A program made the translations under genes and the position numbers. Source: a virus. From it: a DNA stretch of 36,516 bases. The notes under the pieces were generated by a model. The model worked only from the letters and a program-made list of their open reading frames with translations, was not told the DNA's origin and ran no database searches. Of the stretch, positions 1 to 7,219 are shown in pieces (positions within the stretch are counted from its first letter, which is position 1; each line of letters begins with the position of its first letter). Where the stretch lies: positions 1 to 36,516 of the IMG/VR virus record IMGVR_UViG_3300023171_000030. One strand, written 5' to 3'.

Positions 1-212
1 CAGGGATTATAAAAGTTCCTGATAATTTAAAGGTTAAATGTGGCGAAATCTACACGGTCAGTCAAGAGGTTACAGGCTACAGAGGCGTGAAGAAATACCA
101 ATTACACGAAAAACCTAAAAACTGTAGATATGAGAAAGAATATTTTTCTCCTCTCTCAGATATAGAAGCCTTAGAAGCCGATTCAATTCACTTAGAAGTT
201 ATAAAATCATGA
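1..212 (+). CDS. Partial hypothetical phage protein (C-terminal part)
   Basis: An open frame enters from the left edge (first full codon at 3) and stops at TGA 210-212, giving about 69 residues and no in-frame ATG. It ends in SIHLEVIKS. The stop overlaps the next start as ATGA, the coupling used throughout this array, which supports a real gene. The visible part is a small, soluble, probably beta-rich domain (KVKCGEIYTVSQEVTGYRG). I cannot assign a function. Confidence 0.6.
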   Translation, partial: GIIKVPDNLKVKCGEIYTVSQEVTGYRGVKKYQLHEKPKNCRYEKEYFSPLSDIEALEADSIHLEVIKS

Positions 213-448
213 AAAAACATTTTACCCTTTGGAACTTATTTTTAATAATCAGTTTTAGCGCAATTTCATATTTTGCGTATGATCTGCACCAACTACAAAA
301 ACGCATCGATCACGACGAACTATTTTATAATCGTGTAGAATACCTAATTAACGAGGGATACACGTTTGAAGCTGCAAAGCATATTGCAAAAGTTGAGCTG
401 GGAGATATTCCAGCGGATGCAGAATATAACGCCTTAATGGAAGACTAA
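209..448 (+). CDS. Small membrane-anchored hypothetical protein
   Basis: 79 residues. One hydrophobic segment at about residues 7-23 (LWNLFLIISFSAISYFA) follows a short positive start (MKKH), so it is probably a single-pass inner-membrane protein. A charged helical tail follows with the segment EGYTFEAAKHIAKVELGDIP. It overlaps the preceding stop by 4 nt. No family recognised. A role at the envelope is inferred only from topology. Confidence 0.7.
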   Translation: MKKHFTLWNLFLIISFSAISYFAYDLHQLQKRIDHDELFYNRVEYLINEGYTFEAAKHIAKVELGDIPADAEYNALMED

Positions 449-480
449 AAAACTAATATTTACTTATAATACATAACATC

Positions 481-1005
481 ATGGAAACTTTAACAAAAAA
501 CCAATCAAACAATTTAAAATATACAAAAACTATCGTTAGAGAAAACGGTGAAAATTTAGTAATAAATATTCGTTTAAATGATGAATGTAAAAATGGTCAT
601 CAAGATTTTTCAATAACAGGAGAGTTATATGTAAGCAAAAGTAGATCAGACAGAAATTGTATTTCTTGTGGGTGTATTCATGAAGAAATCTTAAAATCAG
701 CGCCCGAATTTAAGATGTTTGTTGATTTACATCTTTCCGACTACAATGGTGCTCCAATGTATGCAGTTGAAAATGGGTATTATTGGCTACATAAAAACAA
801 AGAAAATGCAATTAATTATCTTAGAATTTCAGAATTAGAATATACAGAGCTTATAAACGCAAAAGGTAAAGGTGAGTTTACTGTTTTGTTAGGTAGTTTG
901 GGTATTACTAAAAGATGGAAATCAGAAGCGAAAAAAGCAATTAAAGAAATGGAAAAACTAACTGGATTTGAGTTTTTAAATGATAGTACAAAATCTAATT
1001 TCTAA
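481..1005 (+). CDS. Conserved phage hypothetical protein with Cys cluster
   Basis: 174 residues, soluble. The central part resembles a protein family I recall from Bacteroidota phages and plasmids, around NGHQDFSITGELY, a GCIHEEILK segment and FVDLHLSDYNGAPMYAVENG. Cysteines 60, 63 and 65 (CISCGC) could bind metal, but the spacing fits no standard zinc finger. The C-terminal part (LLGSLGITKRWKSEAKKAI) is helical. A 32-nt gap separates it from the upstream gene, one of the few breaks in the early array, but I see no clear promoter there. Function unknown. Confidence 0.75.
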   Translation: METLTKNQSNNLKYTKTIVRENGENLVINIRLNDECKNGHQDFSITGELYVSKSRSDRNCISCGCIHEEILKSAPEFKMFVDLHLSDYNGAPMYAVENGYYWLHKNKENAINYLRISELEYTELINAKGKGEFTVLLGSLGITKRWKSEAKKAIKEMEKLTGFEFLNDSTKSNF

Positions 1006-1010
1006 TAGTC

Positions 1011-1202
1011 ATGACAAATTATAAAATAGCAAAAGACAAAACTCGTTCACATGCTGAATATGTTAAAGTTCAATTTAGAGGAGATTTACCCGAAATAAGA
1101 CAAAATATAAATGATTATGCGGATAGCATCGGCAGAGATTACGATTTAAACGATTATCAAAAGAATTTGTTGTCTAATTATGTTTGCAAATTACACCCTT
1201 AA
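1011..1202 (+). CDS. Hypothetical small protein
   Basis: 63 residues, mostly helical and charged (YVKVQFRGDLPEIRQNINDY). It starts 5 nt after the preceding stop and is followed 12 nt later by the next gene. No signal peptide, membrane segment or recognised domain. Confidence 0.6.
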   Translation: MTNYKIAKDKTRSHAEYVKVQFRGDLPEIRQNINDYADSIGRDYDLNDYQKNLLSNYVCKLHP

Positions 1203-1214
1203 TAAAAACAAATC

Positions 1215-1400
1215 ATGAAAAAATACACAGTAGCAAAACCTTTTTCTTTATTGGAAAAGGTTTTAATGATGGAGAACGACGAAATTTATGCGGAACAAGT
1301 TCGCGAAATGTTTCACATTTACTCTCCTAAAACACGAAAAAGAATAGGTAGTCTAACCGCTAGGACATTTGAGGATTTTGTTCAACCCGTAAAATCATAA
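1215..1400 (+). CDS. Hypothetical small protein
   Basis: 61 residues with an ATG preceded by AAATC. It is basic in the middle (SPKTRKRIGSLTARTFEDF), which could contact nucleic acid, but no domain is recognised. It sits tightly packed in the small-gene array (2 nt to the next start). Confidence 0.55.
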   Translation: MKKYTVAKPFSLLEKVLMMENDEIYAEQVREMFHIYSPKTRKRIGSLTARTFEDFVQPVKS

Positions 1401-1402
1401 TC

Positions 1403-1597
1403 ATGCAAGCAAAAGAAACAGGAAAGTATTATTTCGGCTATTATTATGATGGCAAATCAATTGGAACAACAGCAACAATAAAAAATCGAAAAAATACAGC
1501 AAATCCAATACAAAGAGAATTGCTTGAAAACCTACCTAACACGGGCAAAAACAGAAAGCAAAATACTCATTTAAAGAAGAGCAAAAAACGTAAATAG
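1403..1597 (+). CDS. Hypothetical small basic protein
   Basis: 64 residues, very basic, with a Lys/Arg-rich C-terminal tail (NTHLKKSKKRK) and an aromatic N-terminus (GKYYFGYYYDGKS). It might bind nucleic acid through charge alone. No family recognised. It is flanked by 2-nt gaps on both sides, which supports reading it as part of the operon. Confidence 0.5.
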   Translation: MQAKETGKYYFGYYYDGKSIGTTATIKNRKNTANPIQRELLENLPNTGKNRKQNTHLKKSKKRK

Positions 1598-1599
1598 TC

Positions 1600-1968
1600 A
1601 TGAAAAAGCAAACTTTCACATTAAAAAAACATATTAATTCAGAGATAAAAGCGGGCGACAAAATTGTTGTTTGGGATGGTTCCGGATTTACTCCGTTAGA
1701 TCACACAGAAGAAGAACTATATATTGTTTGTTCGTATCCTGAATTAACCGGAATTGAAAACAAAATACAAAATATTGTAGGCGAGGTAATTTATACAGGT
1801 ATTCAAAACAATATTTGTATGGGGTGTTTAGGAACTGTATATCAACAGGATATTGTAATACAATTGGGAGACGGACTGTTTAGAACTTGTTCGGATTTTG
1901 TTCGAAAATACGATCCTAACAAGCTAAACAAATCAAGAGAAAAAATAAACTATTTACCATTTTATTAA
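1600..1968 (+). CDS. Conserved phage hypothetical protein
   Basis: 122 residues. It has a beta-barrel-like start (IKAGDKIVVWDGSGFTPLD), a middle segment YPELTGIENKIQNIVGEVI and a repeated strand pattern ending in DIVIQLGDGLFRTCSDFV. I recall similar proteins from Bacteroidota phages without a known function. SH3-like or KOW-like folding is possible but not shown. No membrane segment. Confidence 0.7.
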   Translation: MKKQTFTLKKHINSEIKAGDKIVVWDGSGFTPLDHTEEELYIVCSYPELTGIENKIQNIVGEVIYTGIQNNICMGCLGTVYQQDIVIQLGDGLFRTCSDFVRKYDPNKLNKSREKINYLPFY

Positions 1969-1974
1969 ACAGCC

Positions 1975-2100
1975 ATGAAACTAACAACCAACAGAGGGTT
2001 TTATACTCTTAATTTCGGATTGTACGAAACTCACTTTTTATGTGCTTCGGACTTAATAGCTTATTTAGGAAATATTAATTTAACCATTCAACAAAACTAA
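1975..2100 (+). CDS. Very small hypothetical protein (41 aa)
   Basis: ATG at 1975, six nt after the preceding stop, encodes 41 residues beginning MKLTTNRGFYTLNF and ending LTIQQN before TAA 2098-2100. The next gene starts 2 nt later. The even spacing on both sides and the lack of any other gene in this 134-nt gap are the main support. No recognised family. Confidence 0.5.
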   Translation: MKLTTNRGFYTLNFGLYETHFLCASDLIAYLGNINLTIQQN

Positions 2101-2102
2101 AA

Positions 2103-2537
2103 ATGAAAAATTTAACTATAGAATCAGCAAAACAATTTTTAAAAGATAACGGTTATTTTGTTGAAAACCTTTGGAGTATTCACGATGTTAAAAATGATTA
2201 TGAATGTACGGATGAAGAAGCACAAAACTTACTAAACGAGGTTTTAGATAGTGAACGAATTAAACAAGAAATAAACGAGAGTATTGACTTAACCGCTTCA
2301 ATGTGGAATATGCCTAAAAAATCAAAGTATTTCCTTATTTCTGGTTATTGGAAAGATACAAACGAAAACTTTAAAAACTACATAGTAAAAGAATTACACG
2401 ATGTAAAAGAAGATGAGGATAATAAGTTGTTTTTGCATGGGTTAGATGAAGAAACTTTAAATCAACTTATTAACGAGGGACGGTATTCTGCTTTTGATTT
2501 TGTCGTTCTTTCATACGAAGAAACAACCTTAAATTAA
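2103..2537 (+). CDS. Conserved hypothetical protein, two-part
   Basis: 144 residues. The first half (about 1-65) matches a pattern I recall in Bacteroidota mobile-element proteins: a helix, NGYFVENLWSIHDV, then CTDEEAQNLLNEVL. The second half (about 76-144) is a separate alpha/beta piece (YFLISGYWKDTNENF, then SAFDFVVLSYEE), so the gene may be a fusion of two small phage modules. Function unknown. Soluble and acidic. Confidence 0.65.
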   Translation: MKNLTIESAKQFLKDNGYFVENLWSIHDVKNDYECTDEEAQNLLNEVLDSERIKQEINESIDLTASMWNMPKKSKYFLISGYWKDTNENFKNYIVKELHDVKEDEDNKLFLHGLDEETLNQLINEGRYSAFDFVVLSYEETTLN

Positions 2538-2542
2538 AAGTT

Positions 2543-2782
2543 ATGATACAAGAAATAAAAACAATCGAACACGTTAAACAATTCGCTAAAGACTTAATCT
2601 CTGACGAGTGTATTTTTCATCCCGATGATGATTTTAATGACTTTGTTAACTTTGAAACAAAATCCAAAGCTTTTACTACAGAGGAAGCAGATTTAAGAAA
2701 TGACCTAATGAGTCAATGCTTTGCTGTGTGCGAAAAAGAACAATTAGACATTTACGAAATAATGCTTATTCAAAAACATTAA
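2543..2782 (+). CDS. Conserved small acidic protein
   Basis: 79 residues, acidic and helical, with DDDFNDFVNFETKS in the middle. It starts 5 nt after the preceding stop. A longer ORF in another frame begins inside its 3' end, but that ORF's true start is the ATG at 2794. Function unknown. Possibly a small protein acting on a host factor, which is only an inference from size and location. Confidence 0.6.
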   Translation: MIQEIKTIEHVKQFAKDLISDECIFHPDDDFNDFVNFETKSKAFTTEEADLRNDLMSQCFAVCEKEQLDIYEIMLIQKH

Positions 2783-2793
2783 AACTAAACAAA

Positions 2794-3024
2794 ATGAAAA
2801 AAGATCTTTATTTTTTAATCGCTTTATTATCATGCGTTTTTATGACGCTTTTATTCTCCTTTATGGTGTTTATTGTTATGTTGGACATGATAAAAGAGAA
2901 AGCTAAACCAGAGTACAAAATCGAACTCCTAACCTTTCCCAATATCAAAGCGGAGAGCAACGGAGAGATTCACCAAATGGAAGTGTATGACCTGGAACAA
3001 TTTGTTTTATCTAACGAACTGTAG
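2794..3024 (+). CDS. Small membrane protein
   Basis: I choose ATG 2794 (after CTAAACAAA) over an upstream non-ATG start because it begins MKKDLYFLIALLSCVFM, a typical basic start plus membrane segment, and avoids a 67-nt overlap. The product has 76 residues. A long hydrophobic stretch at about residues 6-29 spans the membrane. The charged remainder (about 45 residues) would lie outside or inside the cell. A cysteine at 14 could suggest a lipobox, but the following MTLLFSFMV is hydrophobic, so a transmembrane helix is more likely. Confidence 0.65.
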   Translation: MKKDLYFLIALLSCVFMTLLFSFMVFIVMLDMIKEKAKPEYKIELLTFPNIKAESNGEIHQMEVYDLEQFVLSNEL

Positions 3025-3026
3025 TT

Positions 3027-3155
3027 ATGGAAGAGAGAAAACCTGAGTACGAAAATGAAGCCGAATATAAATATAACATCATTGTAATCCTGATTGTAAT
3101 TTTAGGGTTCATAATACATTCAAACTATGAAAAAATTATTGCTCTATTTCGTTAA
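3027..3155 (+). CDS. Very small single-pass membrane protein (42 aa)
   Basis: ATG at 3027 follows the preceding stop by 2 nt. The product starts MEERKPEYENEAEYKY, then has a hydrophobic helix (NIIVILIVILGFIIHS) and a short basic tail ending in ALFR. The 3' end overlaps the next gene by 29 nt. The acidic-head plus helix design fits an N-out or N-in single-span peptide. No family recognised. Confidence 0.5.
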   Translation: MEERKPEYENEAEYKYNIIVILIVILGFIIHSNYEKIIALFR

Positions 3156-3405
3156 ATGTGTAAATTCATTTGCGAATGATAAACTAACTGCAGAGCAAGA
3201 AGCAGAAACGATTTTACGATACCTTCTTTTTAAATCTGACCCATTACACACTTTAAGTGTAAACGAAGCTTTACAGCGCCAATTAAAAGCTGAAATGATC
3301 AAGTTACGAACTCAATACAGTTCCATCTGCTTTAAAATCGAAGAAGTTTATCCTTCGGAACCAGTAAAAATAATTCACAAACTAGAAGATTCAACTAAAA
3401 ACTAA
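3127..3405 (+). CDS. Hypothetical helical protein
   Basis: 92 residues. The N-terminus is mildly hydrophobic (MKKLLLYFVKCVNSF), and the rest is amphipathic helix (LTAEQEAETILRYLL). It overlaps the preceding 42-residue gene by 29 nt. A cleavable signal is unlikely because no clear small-residue cleavage site follows. Function unknown. Confidence 0.6.
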   Translation: MKKLLLYFVKCVNSFANDKLTAEQEAETILRYLLFKSDPLHTLSVNEALQRQLKAEMIKLRTQYSSICFKIEEVYPSEPVKIIHKLEDSTKN

Positions 3406-3409
3406 TATC

Positions 3410-3529
3410 ATGGCAACACTTATTTTATTATCAGTAATTTTTGTATTGTATTTCTTTTACGATACTATTCAAGAATATTTATTCGGAGGCAAAAGTTGCA
3501 CTCCGGCAGAACTTAAATCTTTTATATAA
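3410..3529 (+). CDS. Very small membrane protein (39 aa)
   Basis: ATG 3410 gives 39 residues. It begins with a membrane segment (MATLILLSVIFVLYFFY) and ends in a short soluble tail (KSCTPAELKSFI). Its stop TAA 3527-3529 shares a base with the next ATG (TAATG), the coupling seen elsewhere in this array, which supports real translation. No family recognised. Confidence 0.55.
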   Translation: MATLILLSVIFVLYFFYDTIQEYLFGGKSCTPAELKSFI

Positions 3530-3777
3530 TGGAAATAGAAACGGTAACATTACATGATATGCACGAGAATGTATTTTTCATGATAAACAACAAAATAGAA
3601 CAGTCTAAAATTTCAAGGGTAGAAGTAGTTGTAAAACACATATTAGAAAATCCTTTTAAGGTGACTTCTAATGTCAGGATAGAAATAACAGAACGATATG
3701 AGGTTTTAGGTGTTTTAGGTTCATACAGAAAAGAAGAATTATTTAAAACAAAAAGCGAATTGCTAAAATCGATTTAA
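3529..3777 (+). CDS. Hypothetical small protein
   Basis: 82 residues, soluble, with alternating beta segments (ISRVEVVVKHIL and VTSNVRIEITERYEVLG). It is coupled to the upstream 39-residue membrane gene by TAATG. No recognised domain. Confidence 0.6.
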   Translation: MEIETVTLHDMHENVFFMINNKIEQSKISRVEVVVKHILENPFKVTSNVRIEITERYEVLGVLGSYRKEELFKTKSELLKSI

Positions 3778-3788
3778 TCAAAAAAATT

Positions 3789-4049
3789 ATGAAAAAGCTG
3801 TTTATTATACCAATTATGATTTTATTTATTGGTTGTGATTATTACAAAGACGAATCTATATACAGACCTGCTTTCGAGGAAGAATCTTATTATATGGTTA
3901 GAGTTTTTGGTCCGCAGGGATTTACAAATCAAGGAGCACTGAAAGTTTATTATTTGCCTATGGAAGCTATTACAGATAAAAAAGTTGATAGCGTAAACAA
4001 AGTAGCTGATAAATATATCGAAAATTGTAAAAAATATACAAAAAACTAG
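3789..4049 (+). CDS. Phage-encoded lipoprotein, possible surface-exposed type
   Basis: 86 residues. The N-terminus is a classic lipoprotein signal: MKK, a hydrophobic core (LFIIPIMILF) and a lipobox ending I-G-C with the lipidated cysteine at residue 16. The next residues are DYYKDES. In Bacteroidota, a lysine followed by two acidic residues shortly after the cysteine is an export signal that moves lipoproteins to the outer face of the outer membrane, so KDE here may mark a surface lipoprotein. The mature part is about 70 residues. Small phage lipoproteins are known to block receptors and exclude superinfecting phage. That role here is inference. Confidence 0.75.
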   Translation: MKKLFIIPIMILFIGCDYYKDESIYRPAFEEESYYMVRVFGPQGFTNQGALKVYYLPMEAITDKKVDSVNKVADKYIENCKKYTKN

Positions 4050-4053
4050 CGTC

Positions 4054-4239
4054 ATGAATCAGCCACCACCACCACCATTTAACTGCGTACAATTTTCGCC
4101 TTGTTGGTGTTCAGTAGCAGGGCGTGAAAACAACCCGAATTGTAAAACGGGGCTATCGATTCAAAGTGATTTGTTTGCGTTTTTGTTGGTTGCTGGAATA
4201 TTGCGTTATATGTCAGTGTTTAAAATGTTTAAAAGATAA
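4054..4239 (+). CDS. Proline-stretch small membrane protein
   Basis: 61 residues starting MNQPPPPPFNCV, with the prolines encoded by a short CCA repeat. Four cysteines lie at about 11, 17, 19 and 30. A C-terminal membrane helix (LFAFLLVAGILRYMSVF) ends in a basic KMFKR. Short Pro-rich proteins with a terminal hydrophobic helix are common in Flavobacteriia, but I cannot name a family. It follows the lipoprotein gene by 4 nt, so the two may act together at the envelope. Confidence 0.55.
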   Translation: MNQPPPPPFNCVQFSPCWCSVAGRENNPNCKTGLSIQSDLFAFLLVAGILRYMSVFKMFKR

Positions 4240-4243
4240 AATT

Positions 4244-4483
4244 ATGAGTTTAGAACAGGAAAACATTGCTGTTAAAATAGGGAGTTTGATTAAGTCAAAG
4301 CGAAAGAGCAAAAAACTTACGCAAAAAGACTTATCGGTTTTAATGTGTGGGAATTCAGATTTGCATACGCTGATCTCCCGCGTAGAAAACGGAGCGCACG
4401 AAGGAGTCCCTTTGAATAAAATAAACTCCATCCTGTTGGCTCTAGGAATTGACTTAATTAATTTAATAACTAATACAAAATAA
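4244..4483 (+). CDS. Small XRE-like helix-turn-helix regulator
   Basis: ATG 4244 follows the preceding stop by 4 nt and gives 79 residues. An in-frame upstream start exists at 4124, but it would overlap the proline-rich gene by 116 nt. The helix-turn-helix core runs from about 11 to 70: IGSLIKSKRKSKKLTQKDLS, then a recognition-helix region around SDLHTLISRVENG, then LNKINSILLALGIDL. This is a Cro/CI-type fold of minimal length, with no oligomerisation or protease domain. It is the only recognisable transcription factor in the window. Because it lies within the plus-strand array rather than at a divergent switch, it may be a Cro-like or anti-activator protein rather than the main repressor. 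Confidence 0.75.
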   Translation: MSLEQENIAVKIGSLIKSKRKSKKLTQKDLSVLMCGNSDLHTLISRVENGAHEGVPLNKINSILLALGIDLINLITNTK

Positions 4484-4487
4484 TATC

Positions 4488-4700
4488 ATGGAATTTATAG
4501 TATCAAACAAAGAAATAGAAGAAACAAAAGCTTACAAGGGATTGGACAAAATGTTTCAAAACCTAGTGCTAAAACTAGCCAATAAAAAAACAATTAGTCA
4601 CGGATTAATTAGTTTTAGAAACACAAATACTATTCCTGGATCTATAGGAGGTAATAATCTGAGAGTTTTGAAGGAATTAATTGAGCTTGAAAAAAAATAG
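4488..4700 (+). CDS. Hypothetical small protein
   Basis: 70 residues, basic, helical at both ends (KMFQNLVLKLANKK and LRVLKELIELEKK). It follows the helix-turn-helix gene by 4 nt, so it could be a partner of the regulator, but no domain is recognised. Confidence 0.55.
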   Translation: MEFIVSNKEIEETKAYKGLDKMFQNLVLKLANKKTISHGLISFRNTNTIPGSIGGNNLRVLKELIELEKK

Positions 4701-4703
4701 GTT

Positions 4704-5084
4704 ATGTCAAAAAAGATAATCTTAGGAAACACTTATTATACTTCTTTTGGAAAGGAGTTTATTCCTGTTTCAATGGAAAAAGGAAAGTTAAAACCGAAAA
4801 TGAATTTTTGGGCGGACAACACAAGGGAATGCTCTAGGTATATCGACAAAAATGGAAATCGAATAAAAAAAACCAATCTATATCTCGACAAGTTTGGATA
4901 CTTAAAGATTGGACATATTGTTTCTCATGAAGATTACAGCTGTGAAGAATTTGTAATTATCAGCATTAACAAAGAACAAGAAATGGTTTATACAAAAGGA
5001 GGCAAAAATGGGACTTGGGACAATCATATTGATTTAATAATTCGATTAGGCAAAAACAAAAAATCTTTTACTATTAAAAAATAA
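4704..5084 (+). CDS. Hypothetical protein
   Basis: 126 residues, basic, beta-rich by appearance (KIILGNTYYTSFGKEFIPVS; FGYLKIGHIVSHEDYSCEEF). There is no signal peptide or membrane segment. It starts 3 nt after the preceding stop and ends 5 nt before the next gene. Function not recognised. Confidence 0.6.
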   Translation: MSKKIILGNTYYTSFGKEFIPVSMEKGKLKPKMNFWADNTRECSRYIDKNGNRIKKTNLYLDKFGYLKIGHIVSHEDYSCEEFVIISINKEQEMVYTKGGKNGTWDNHIDLIIRLGKNKKSFTIKK

Positions 5085-5089
5085 ACACC

Positions 5090-5914
5090 ATGAAAACTTA
5101 TCACAAAACTCTTACTGACGAACAAGTTTTAAAAATTTATTCTCAATATTCACGCTTGTATTGGTTAAATACCAAAAAAACACTTCAAAATACAACTATC
5201 GAAGAAGCGATGAAAGAATTTGACTTTAATGATATGTTTTTTGAATATGTAAATCAAGTAAGCAAAGATTGGACAGAAGAACAGGGTGTGTTTTGGGATG
5301 ATCACATGGACATGTTTGACGTTGAAAACTATTTTGTTCCAGATAAAAAGATTATTGGCGAAAGCACTTGGATTAAACTTAAAACTACAAACGGCTATGA
5401 ATTACATTTAGCAAAACGTTCTCTTAGAAAAAGACGATGGAATGAAGTTATTACGGAGCTTTTAAAGCAATCAACTAGGATTAATATCCAAATTAGAAAA
5501 AAGCTAGATGCCGGAATTCTTGATACTAAAAAACTAGAATCAAAGTCAAAAGAAATTAAAGCTGAACTAGATGAAGCCTATATACGCAGATCGATTGGAA
5601 TACCGCCTTATGAAGTTAAAATAAGGAGAACTAAAACAACATATGAGTATTTGCTGCCATTTCAATATGAAATCATGGATGTAGAGGAAACAGTTGATAA
5701 TTTTGTAAATGGTATAAAACAAATTACAATTAAATCATTTTTTAATTCAGATAATAAGGATAAAATTTTCTACTTACGCACAAGAGGTATTCCAGAAAAG
5801 ATTGCAATTGTACTTAGTTCCTTAAAGGACTGTTATTTTAAAATTGATATTGCATCAATGTGGGAAGAATATAATCAGCAAATCAGAAATTCTTTTCAAG
5901 TTATCTCAAAATAA
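5090..5914 (+). CDS. Hypothetical protein, 274 aa
   Basis: A larger unknown gene just before the recombinase. The N-terminal third is helical and aromatic (LKIYSQYSRLYWLNTKKTL; WTEEQGVFWDDHMDMFD). A basic middle (LAKRSLRKRRWNEVITELL) leads into a likely coiled coil (about 150-165), and the C-terminal part contains FYLRTRGIPEKIAIVLSSL. The basic centre could bind DNA. Its position 8 nt before the integrase might suggest an accessory role in recombination, but I see no excisionase-like domain, so this is weak inference. Confidence 0.6.
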   Translation: MKTYHKTLTDEQVLKIYSQYSRLYWLNTKKTLQNTTIEEAMKEFDFNDMFFEYVNQVSKDWTEEQGVFWDDHMDMFDVENYFVPDKKIIGESTWIKLKTTNGYELHLAKRSLRKRRWNEVITELLKQSTRINIQIRKKLDAGILDTKKLESKSKEIKAELDEAYIRRSIGIPPYEVKIRRTKTTYEYLLPFQYEIMDVEETVDNFVNGIKQITIKSFFNSDNKDKIFYLRTRGIPEKIAIVLSSLKDCYFKIDIASMWEEYNQQIRNSFQVISK

Positions 5915-5922
5915 ATAAAATC

Positions 5923-7182
5923 ATGAATATAACATTTTCACTTCAAGGAAGAAAGGAGGTTAAAAAACTCCTTGTAAGGATACGTTTTAGTAAATTGGAC
6001 ATATCCTGTAGTTTGAACATTATGTTGACGGAAAACGAATGGAATAACGATAATCAAAGCGTTATTGACAATCCCGAAGTAAACATTTCTATTCAGCAAT
6101 TGAAAACAGACATTTTGCGATCTTATAATAAAGATTTTTGCAACGGAATATTGATTGATAAAATTTGGCTTTCCTGTGTTATTAAAAGCAGTTTTAATCG
6201 CCCAAAAGAAGAATCAAAACTAATAAACCCAAATCACACTATTTATTTCGTTGATTTCGGTTTATGCTGGCTAGAAAACTTTGCAGATGATTGGAATGTT
6301 TCCAGTAAGAAAAAAATGGGTGTTCCGCTCCAGAACCAGTACAAGAAATTCATTTCTATAGTTTCGGAGTATGAATCAGTAATTTCGGAGCGACTGCAGT
6401 TGAGAAACATTAGAATTTCGGACCTAAAATCATTTGCCGATTATCTGGAAACCGAATTTTATCAGACATCCACGATCGAAAGACACGTTGGCCGGTTCCG
6501 ATTTTTCCTCAATCGAGCACTCGAGCACAATATCGAAGTAAGTAATTCGTTTAAACAAAGAATATACTTTGATAAAGATGATGATGTCGAAGGGGTTTAT
6601 TTGAATGAATCTGAAATACAAAAAATTATCGATCACGATTTTTCAGATAATCACGATCTGGATATTACAAAGCAGAATTTCTTGATAGGAATATTTACTG
6701 GTCTAAGAGCAGGAGATTTTTTAAATCTGGACACGTCGAATATGTCTCAGGGAGTTTTTAAAATTAAAACTCAGAAAACTGGCGCGCGCGTAGTTATCCC
6801 AATTCATCCAGAAGCAAAAAAAGTAATTGATTCTAATTTCGGAAATCTTCCACCAAAAATAAATAAAACCGATTTCAACATACATATAAAAACTATTTGC
6901 CAAATATGTGAAATTGATAACCAGATTTATGGAAAACTTTTCGACAGAAAACGTAAAAGAAAGGTATTTGGATATTATAAAAAATATCAGCTTATTTCCT
7001 CGCACGTTTGCAGGAAAAGTTTCGCCTCACTTTATTACGGCAAAGTAGAAGATTCAGTACTAAAATCTATCATGGGATGGAGCAAAAACAGCAATATGTT
7101 ATCACATTATAACAAAACAAGTAAACAAGAATATGCTGAAATAATGCATAACAAATGGAATAATTTTGAAAACAACATATAA
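5923..7182 (+). CDS. int: Tyrosine recombinase / phage integrase
   Basis: 419 residues, the usual length for Bacteroidota phage and conjugative-element integrases. The N-terminal arm-binding-like region (1-100) and a SAM-like core-binding domain (about 105-210) precede the catalytic domain. Catalytic residues can be placed: Arg262 in FTGLRAGD, Lys285 in TQKTGAR, His361 and Arg364 in SSHVCRKSFAS, Trp386 in MGWSKNS replacing the usual second His, and nucleophile Tyr396 in LSHYNKTS. The set is complete. It would catalyse site-specific integration or excision, implying a temperate life style. It lies in the middle of the plus-strand array, and I see no att-like repeats beside it. Confidence 0.93.
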   Translation: MNITFSLQGRKEVKKLLVRIRFSKLDISCSLNIMLTENEWNNDNQSVIDNPEVNISIQQLKTDILRSYNKDFCNGILIDKIWLSCVIKSSFNRPKEESKLINPNHTIYFVDFGLCWLENFADDWNVSSKKKMGVPLQNQYKKFISIVSEYESVISERLQLRNIRISDLKSFADYLETEFYQTSTIERHVGRFRFFLNRALEHNIEVSNSFKQRIYFDKDDDVEGVYLNESEIQKIIDHDFSDNHDLDITKQNFLIGIFTGLRAGDFLNLDTSNMSQGVFKIKTQKTGARVVIPIHPEAKKVIDSNFGNLPPKINKTDFNIHIKTICQICEIDNQIYGKLFDRKRKRKVFGYYKKYQLISSHVCRKSFASLYYGKVEDSVLKSIMGWSKNSNMLSHYNKTSKQEYAEIMHNKWNNFENNI

Positions 7183-7219
7183 TCATAAAACAATACAAGA
7201 CTTAAAGCCTAATTGGTAT

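Noticed and set aside
3248-3260. Short palindrome ACACTT-T-AAGTGT
   Set aside because: Only 6 bp per arm, inside a gene and away from starts or ends; expected by chance in a window of this size.
4066-4081. CCA repeat (five prolines) as a phase-variation tract
   Set aside because: The repeat unit is three bases, so gain or loss keeps the frame and only changes proline number; the tract is also very short.
4124-4243. Longer start for the helix-turn-helix gene
   Set aside because: The extra 40 residues overlap the proline-rich gene in another frame and do not resemble the domain; ATG 4244 follows the preceding stop by 4 nt, as is usual here.
7161-7168. TAATTTTG at the end of the integrase gene as a promoter
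   Set aside because: It fits the -7 consensus, but no TTG-like upstream box is placed at the right distance and the site is inside coding sequence; common by chance in this AT-rich DNA.
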